Of a DNA stretch of 21,756 nt, positions 18,382 through 21,756 are shown one piece after another (the stretch's first letter is position 1; each line of letters starts with the position of its first letter). This DNA comes from DAOUAE01 sp034433795 (lineage in GTDB: Bacteria; Chloroflexota; UBA6077; FW602-bin22; DAOUAE01), in assembly GCA_034433795.1 (NCBI GenBank), contig DAOUAE010000068.1, forward strand, positions 1-21,756, given 5' to 3'. Under the pieces are notes generated by a model that did no database searches, was not told the origin of the DNA, and worked only from the letters and a program-made list of their open reading frames with translations. The translations under genes and the position numbers were made by a program.

Positions 18382-19257
18382 TCATGCCCCCTTGAAAGCG
18401 CCAGCTGTCACTCCTTCGATCAGCTGACGTGAGAAGAAAAGAAAGACCGCAATAATTGGCAGTGTGGCCAGGAAAGAGCCGGCCAGAAGCATACCGTACT
18501 CATAATTATATGGCCCGAGTAGTGAGCCCAGGCCGACATTGAGCACGAACATGCTGGGGCGTGTGGCCACAATGAGGGGCCAGAAAAAGTCGTTCCAAGC
18601 GCCGGTGAAGGTAAGGATTCCCAGGACCGCCAGGCCGGGCCGAACGAGCGGGAGAACCAGTTGCCAGTAAATCTGAAACTCCCCCGCCCCATCGATACGA
18701 GCGGCATCGAGCAATTCGGAGGGAACGCTCAGCGTGTACTGGCGCATGAGGAAAACACCGAAGGCGCCCACCGCGTGCGGGAGGATGAGCGCCCAGTAGG
18801 TATTAAACCAGCCGAGCCAGACCATCAACGCGAACTGGGGAACCAGGAGAATCTGATAAGGTAACATCATTGTAATCAACATGATAATGAAGAGCGTATT
18901 TTTCCAGGGGAAGGTGTATTTCGCGAAGGCAAAACCGGCAAGCGAGGAGACAAAGAGCGCAAGAGCCGTCCGCGCAATCGTGGTTACCGCCGTGTTAAGG
19001 TACCAGCGACCGTAGGGGAAGTTGCCAAGAAGGTGCTCGAAGTTGGTAAGAATCGGCTCACGGGGCCAGAGAGTGATTGGATAGCCAAAGATCTCGCTAT
19101 TACTCTTAAAACTAGCAGAGAGCATATAGAGGTAGGGGATAGCGGTGGCCGCGACGGCGGCCAGCAGCACAGCATTAATAACCGCCGCTCCCCCCAAGAA
19201 CCGGAGACGCGACCAGGCAATAGCGCGAACAGCCGGTCGAGAAATTGTCTCCTGCAT
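18382..19257 (-). CDS. CUT1 sugar ABC transporter permease, MalG/AraQ-like
   Basis: Inner-membrane permease of the second sugar importer, 291 residues, about six membrane segments. It has the MalG-type 'YLYMLSASFKSNSEIFGYP' after helix 1 and the EAA loop 'LDAARIDGAGEFQIYWQLVLP' around residue 182, ending 'IEGVTAGAFKG', a typical family tail. The start at 19257 is chosen because GGAGG lies 7 bases upstream; the 19299 alternative would overlap the preceding gene. Last gene of the operon, 13 bases after the MalF-like gene. Base composition is much poorer in GC than in the housekeeping genes to its left. No ATPase gene follows. Confidence 0.93.
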   Translation of the reverse strand: MQETISRPAVRAIAWSRLRFLGGAAVINAVLLAAVAATAIPYLYMLSASFKSNSEIFGYPITLWPREPILTNFEHLLGNFPYGRWYLNTAVTTIARTALALFVSSLAGFAFAKYTFPWKNTLFIIMLITMMLPYQILLVPQFALMVWLGWFNTYWALILPHAVGAFGVFLMRQYTLSVPSELLDAARIDGAGEFQIYWQLVLPLVRPGLAVLGILTFTGAWNDFFWPLIVATRPSMFVLNVGLGSLLGPYNYEYGMLLAGSFLATLPIIAVFLFFSRQLIEGVTAGAFKGA

Positions 19258-19270
19258 TGGGCCACCTCCA

Positions 19271-20182
19271 CTAATCACCAGTTGTCCGGAAACCGCCAAA
19301 GAGTAGCAGATTCAGCAAAGAGAGCACCAGAATAATCACCACCATCGAGTAGCCGATAGCATTGGCGTAACCAAACTGCAGAAAACTGAACCCCTGATTG
19401 TAAAGATAAAGTGTAATAGTCAGCGAACTATCGGCGGGTCCACCACCGGTTAAGAGGAATGGTTGAGCAAACAGATGATAAGAGCCATTGATCGCCTGAA
19501 TAATGACAAAAAGTGTCACCGGTTTCAGAAGAGGGAGCGTAATATAGCGAAAACTGGCCAGAGCCCCGGCGCCATCGACCCTGGCGGCTTCATACAACTC
19601 CCGCGAGATACCGTTCAGGCCAGCCAGCCAGTACAGGGTATTAATGCCGATCCAGTTCCAAATACCCATTAAGATAAAGGCTGGCATCACCCATTCGCGC
19701 GTCGTAAGCCAGCCAATAGGAGGGATACCAAAGTTGCCAAGAAAGGCGTTGAGCAGACCATACCGCTGGTCAAGAACCAGCGAAAACATTAAGGCGATAA
19801 CAACAGAAGAGGTAATTGTTGGCAAGAAAAGAGCAAGTTTAAAGAAATCCTTCCAACGAACATAGCGAGAGTTAATAGCCAAGGCCACGAGCAAGGCCAG
19901 TGGTGAGATAATAAAGATACTACCGGCGGCATAGTACGTCGTGTTAATGACCGCCTTGATATAGCGAGGATCACCGAACAAACGAGCGTAATTCCCCAGA
20001 CCATAGAAAGTTTTTTCGCCAAGGCCGGCACCTTTGTAGAAGCTCAGGCGAAAAGATTCGAGAATCGGCCAGGCCGTGAAAACGAGAAAGAAAAGAAAGA
20101 AAGGCGCAATAAAAAGATAAGGCGCCACCTTCACACGATTGCGCTCCCACCAGCTGGGGCGCGTCAGAACAGTGGCTTGCAT
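19271..20182 (-). CDS. CUT1 sugar ABC transporter permease, MalF/AraP-like
   Basis: Inner-membrane permease, 303 residues, with about six membrane segments beginning 'VAPYLFIAPFFLFFLVFTAW' and the EAA loop 'YEAARVDGAGALASFRYITLP' around residue 197. The ATG is preceded by AAAGGAGG with a 5-base spacing. It lies 29 bases after the binding protein and 13 before the MalG-like partner. The coding sequence is rich in A/T-ending codons; one 60-base line (19801-19860) is only about 37% GC, unlike the first importer. Confidence 0.94.
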   Translation of the reverse strand: MQATVLTRPSWWERNRVKVAPYLFIAPFFLFFLVFTAWPILESFRLSFYKGAGLGEKTFYGLGNYARLFGDPRYIKAVINTTYYAAGSIFIISPLALLVALAINSRYVRWKDFFKLALFLPTITSSVVIALMFSLVLDQRYGLLNAFLGNFGIPPIGWLTTREWVMPAFILMGIWNWIGINTLYWLAGLNGISRELYEAARVDGAGALASFRYITLPLLKPVTLFVIIQAINGSYHLFAQPFLLTGGGPADSSLTITLYLYNQGFSFLQFGYANAIGYSMVVIILVLSLLNLLLFGGFRTTGD

Positions 20183-20211
20183 GCGGGCCTCCTTTCTCGC
20201 TCCTTCGGGCT

Positions 20212-21528
20212 TCAGGCGATCTGAGCCCTGATCACGCGCATGGCCTCTTCGTAGGCCGCGTCGAGAGCTTGCTTCGCCGGGACGCGCCCTTGCATCGCCG
20301 GGGTAATGCCCACCCGGACCGTGGCGTCGGTCACCTCGGCCCAGAAGGGCGAGTTATACCATTTGGGAATCTCGGGGGAGACCTCGCGGATCACCTCCCC
20401 AACCCGCTGGTTGTTGAAGAAATCAATCGGCTCAGTCAGCCGCGGATCGCTCCAGGCCGGTTTCAGAGTGGGCCAGACGTTACGCTTCTCGAAGTCGAAA
20501 AGAACGGCCTCCGGCGTCATATGTTCCCAAACTACGAATGCAACCGCCGCATCACGGTAGAAAGAATCGCGCACCACACAGACCCCGGTTCCACCCCAGG
20601 TTGCTGTGCGCGAACCATCAGGTTCCCAGCGAGGGAAAGGCTGAAGCATCCACTTCCCTTTCGTTTGCGCGACAGCCTGGCGCATAAACCCGCTGAAGCG
20701 CCACGAAGGGCCAAGCTGTGTGGCGATCTTGCCGGCTGCTAACGCAGTGTTATAGGCCGGGCCGATGGGAGTAATAATTGCCCATTTGTCTTCGTAAACC
20801 GCCCGCTGATGGTAATCAAGAGTGCGCACTCCCTTTTCGTTATTAATAATCGGCCAACCTTCGCTATTAAAGAACCCTCCACCTTGCTGGAGAGTCATCA
20901 TCCACCAGATACCCCAGCTCTGATCCGGGAAATCGGCCAACGCAACCTCTCCCCGCGACGCTTCCTTTAGGCGCTTGCCAACCTCGGCAAACTCCTGCCA
21001 GGTCTGAATGGGGGTTTTGATCCCGTACTGATCAAAGATATCCCAGCGGTAGGCCAGAAGACAGGTATTAAGCTCGTTACCCAGACCGTAAATGACACCT
21101 TTCCAACTCCAGGGGTCGGTAGCGGAGGCAGTGTAGAGCTTATCAGTTCCCCCCATAGCCTGGACCGCGTCGTTCAGAGGAACAAAGTTCGTACGGCCCT
21201 TGAGAAACTTGGAGAACTGGCTGATCTCCACATCGGCAATATCAGGACCACCAGCGCCAGCTTCGGCGGCGATCAGGAGTTTATCATGCATCTGCCCATA
21301 AGGCAGGACAATCCAGTCAATTTCCAGCTTGGGATTGACGCGTTGCTTGTAGAGTTCGTGGGCCTTTTTCTGCCACCAGATACGCGTTTCACTGAAGGCC
21401 CAGAACTCGAGGCGCACACGGTCGTCACGCGTCGGGGGAGCAGGGGTGCAGGCTTGAGACGGGAGAGCCCAGAGCAAGGCGCCCGTGGCCAGCCCACCCC
21501 TGAGGAGAGCCCGGCGACTAAGCAGCAT
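20212..21528 (-). CDS. extracellular sugar-binding protein, AraN/LacE-like (solute-binding family 1)
   Basis: Substrate-binding component of the second CUT1 importer, 438 residues. The N-terminus carries a twin-arginine motif (LSRRALLRG, residues 3-11), a hydrophobic core and Cys27 in 'LPSQAC', a poor lipobox, so it is Tat-exported and possibly but not surely a lipoprotein. The mature part starts 'VRLEFWAFSE'. The stretch 'PYGQMHDKLLIAAEAGAGG' followed by 'PDIADVEISQFSKFLKG' resembles AraN-type arabino-oligosaccharide-binding proteins as I remember them; the ligand is inference. Trp and aromatic residues are frequent, as in oligosaccharide binders. The ATG has GGAGG 8 bases upstream. First gene of the operon, with a strong promoter flanked by two dyads. 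Confidence 0.92.
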   Translation of the reverse strand: MLLSRRALLRGGLATGALLWALPSQACTPAPPTRDDRVRLEFWAFSETRIWWQKKAHELYKQRVNPKLEIDWIVLPYGQMHDKLLIAAEAGAGGPDIADVEISQFSKFLKGRTNFVPLNDAVQAMGGTDKLYTASATDPWSWKGVIYGLGNELNTCLLAYRWDIFDQYGIKTPIQTWQEFAEVGKRLKEASRGEVALADFPDQSWGIWWMMTLQQGGGFFNSEGWPIINNEKGVRTLDYHQRAVYEDKWAIITPIGPAYNTALAAGKIATQLGPSWRFSGFMRQAVAQTKGKWMLQPFPRWEPDGSRTATWGGTGVCVVRDSFYRDAAVAFVVWEHMTPEAVLFDFEKRNVWPTLKPAWSDPRLTEPIDFFNNQRVGEVIREVSPEIPKWYNSPFWAEVTDATVRVGITPAMQGRVPAKQALDAAYEEAMRVIRAQIA

Positions 21529-21567
21529 CGGTCTACCCTCCGTAAGAGCCTCTCGCCAACATTAGCC

Positions 21568-21590
21568 AACCGACCAGAGGGCCGTCGGTT
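21568..21590. promoter_or_regulatory. inverted repeat over the start of the second importer operon
   Basis: AACCGAC (21568-21574), nine bases, GTCGGTT (21584-21590): perfect 7-bp arms. The predicted transcription start (about 21586) lies inside it, a classic repressor position. The regulator is not encoded in the window. Confidence 0.5.
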
Positions 21591-21592
21591 CC

Positions 21593-21621
21593 AGTATATG
21601 ACCAGGCATCAGACCTGTCAA
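21593..21621 (-). promoter_or_regulatory. sigma70-type promoter of the second sugar-importer operon
   Basis: Minus-strand TTGACA (21621-21616), a 17-base spacer, TATACT (21598-21593). Perfect -35, near-perfect -10 and ideal spacing. The leader to the ATG at 21528 is about 58 bases. Confidence 0.85.
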
Positions 21622-21631
21622 TTCTTTGACA
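21616..21631. promoter_or_regulatory. inverted repeat TGTCAA-N4-TTGACA covering the -35
   Basis: Perfect 6-bp arms around TTCT. One arm is the -35 hexamer itself, so the symmetry may be partly coincidental, but a protein bound here would block polymerase. Confidence 0.4.
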
Positions 21632-21756
21632 CACGAGGCACTGTCACACGGACGGTGGGCGAGTTTGGGGAAAGGGCTCTCCTGCGCCTCTCGGCTGTTT
21701 CTTCGGGGCCCTTCTCCTCACGCCACCTGGAGGTGAGAGAGGAGCAGGGCCGCCTC
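21632..21756. other. intergenic end of window
   Basis: 125 GC-rich bases with no gene seen. It contains a short dyad CACCT-GG-AGGTG at 21724-21735. A feature cut by the window edge cannot be excluded. Confidence 0.5.

Overview
The window is a GC-rich bacterial chromosome segment whose gene set best fits a Chloroflexota-like organism. The clues are an archaeal-type methionine adenosyltransferase, a GT-C glycosyltransferase with a C-terminal beta-sandwich, Tat-type sugar-binding proteins with Pro/Ala/Thr linkers, and very high GC in housekeeping genes. This assignment is an inference from gene content, not a measured phylogeny. No insertion sequence, CRISPR array, integrase or rRNA was seen.

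Left arm (1-3.8 kb): a small antibiotic-biosynthesis-monooxygenase-type protein converges on a three-gene CUT1 sugar importer on the minus strand (Tat/lipoprotein binding protein, MalF-like and MalG-like permeases). The importer has a good TTGACA-N17-TACCTT promoter, with a LexA-box-like dyad just upstream.

Core (4-16.1 kb): tRNA-Phe(GAA) with its own promoter and terminator; an Mrp/ApbC Fe-S carrier divergent from an acpS-nnr operon (phosphopantetheine transfer and NAD(P)HX repair); a BON-domain protein; an mfd-apt operon with a perfect dyad at its predicted start site; the archaeal-type MAT; a three-part protein (winged-helix-like, DEDDh exonuclease fold, GIY-YIG nuclease); and a redoxin plus a cysteine-less rhodanese on the minus strand.

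Right arm (16.2-21.7 kb): a membrane glycosyltransferase, then a second three-gene CUT1 importer on the minus strand. Its binding protein resembles the AraN type. This importer is clearly lower in GC than its surroundings. It starts from a TTGACA-N17-TATACT promoter wrapped by two inverted repeats. Neither importer encodes an ATPase, so both must borrow a shared MsmX/UgpC-like subunit from elsewhere.

Most unusual points: the exonuclease domain fused to the intact-looking GIY-YIG domain has lost every DEDDh catalytic residue; the redoxin's CPEC tail lies in a different frame from its body; the rhodanese lacks its catalytic cysteine; and two convergent gene pairs overlap their stop codons in a shared CTAG.
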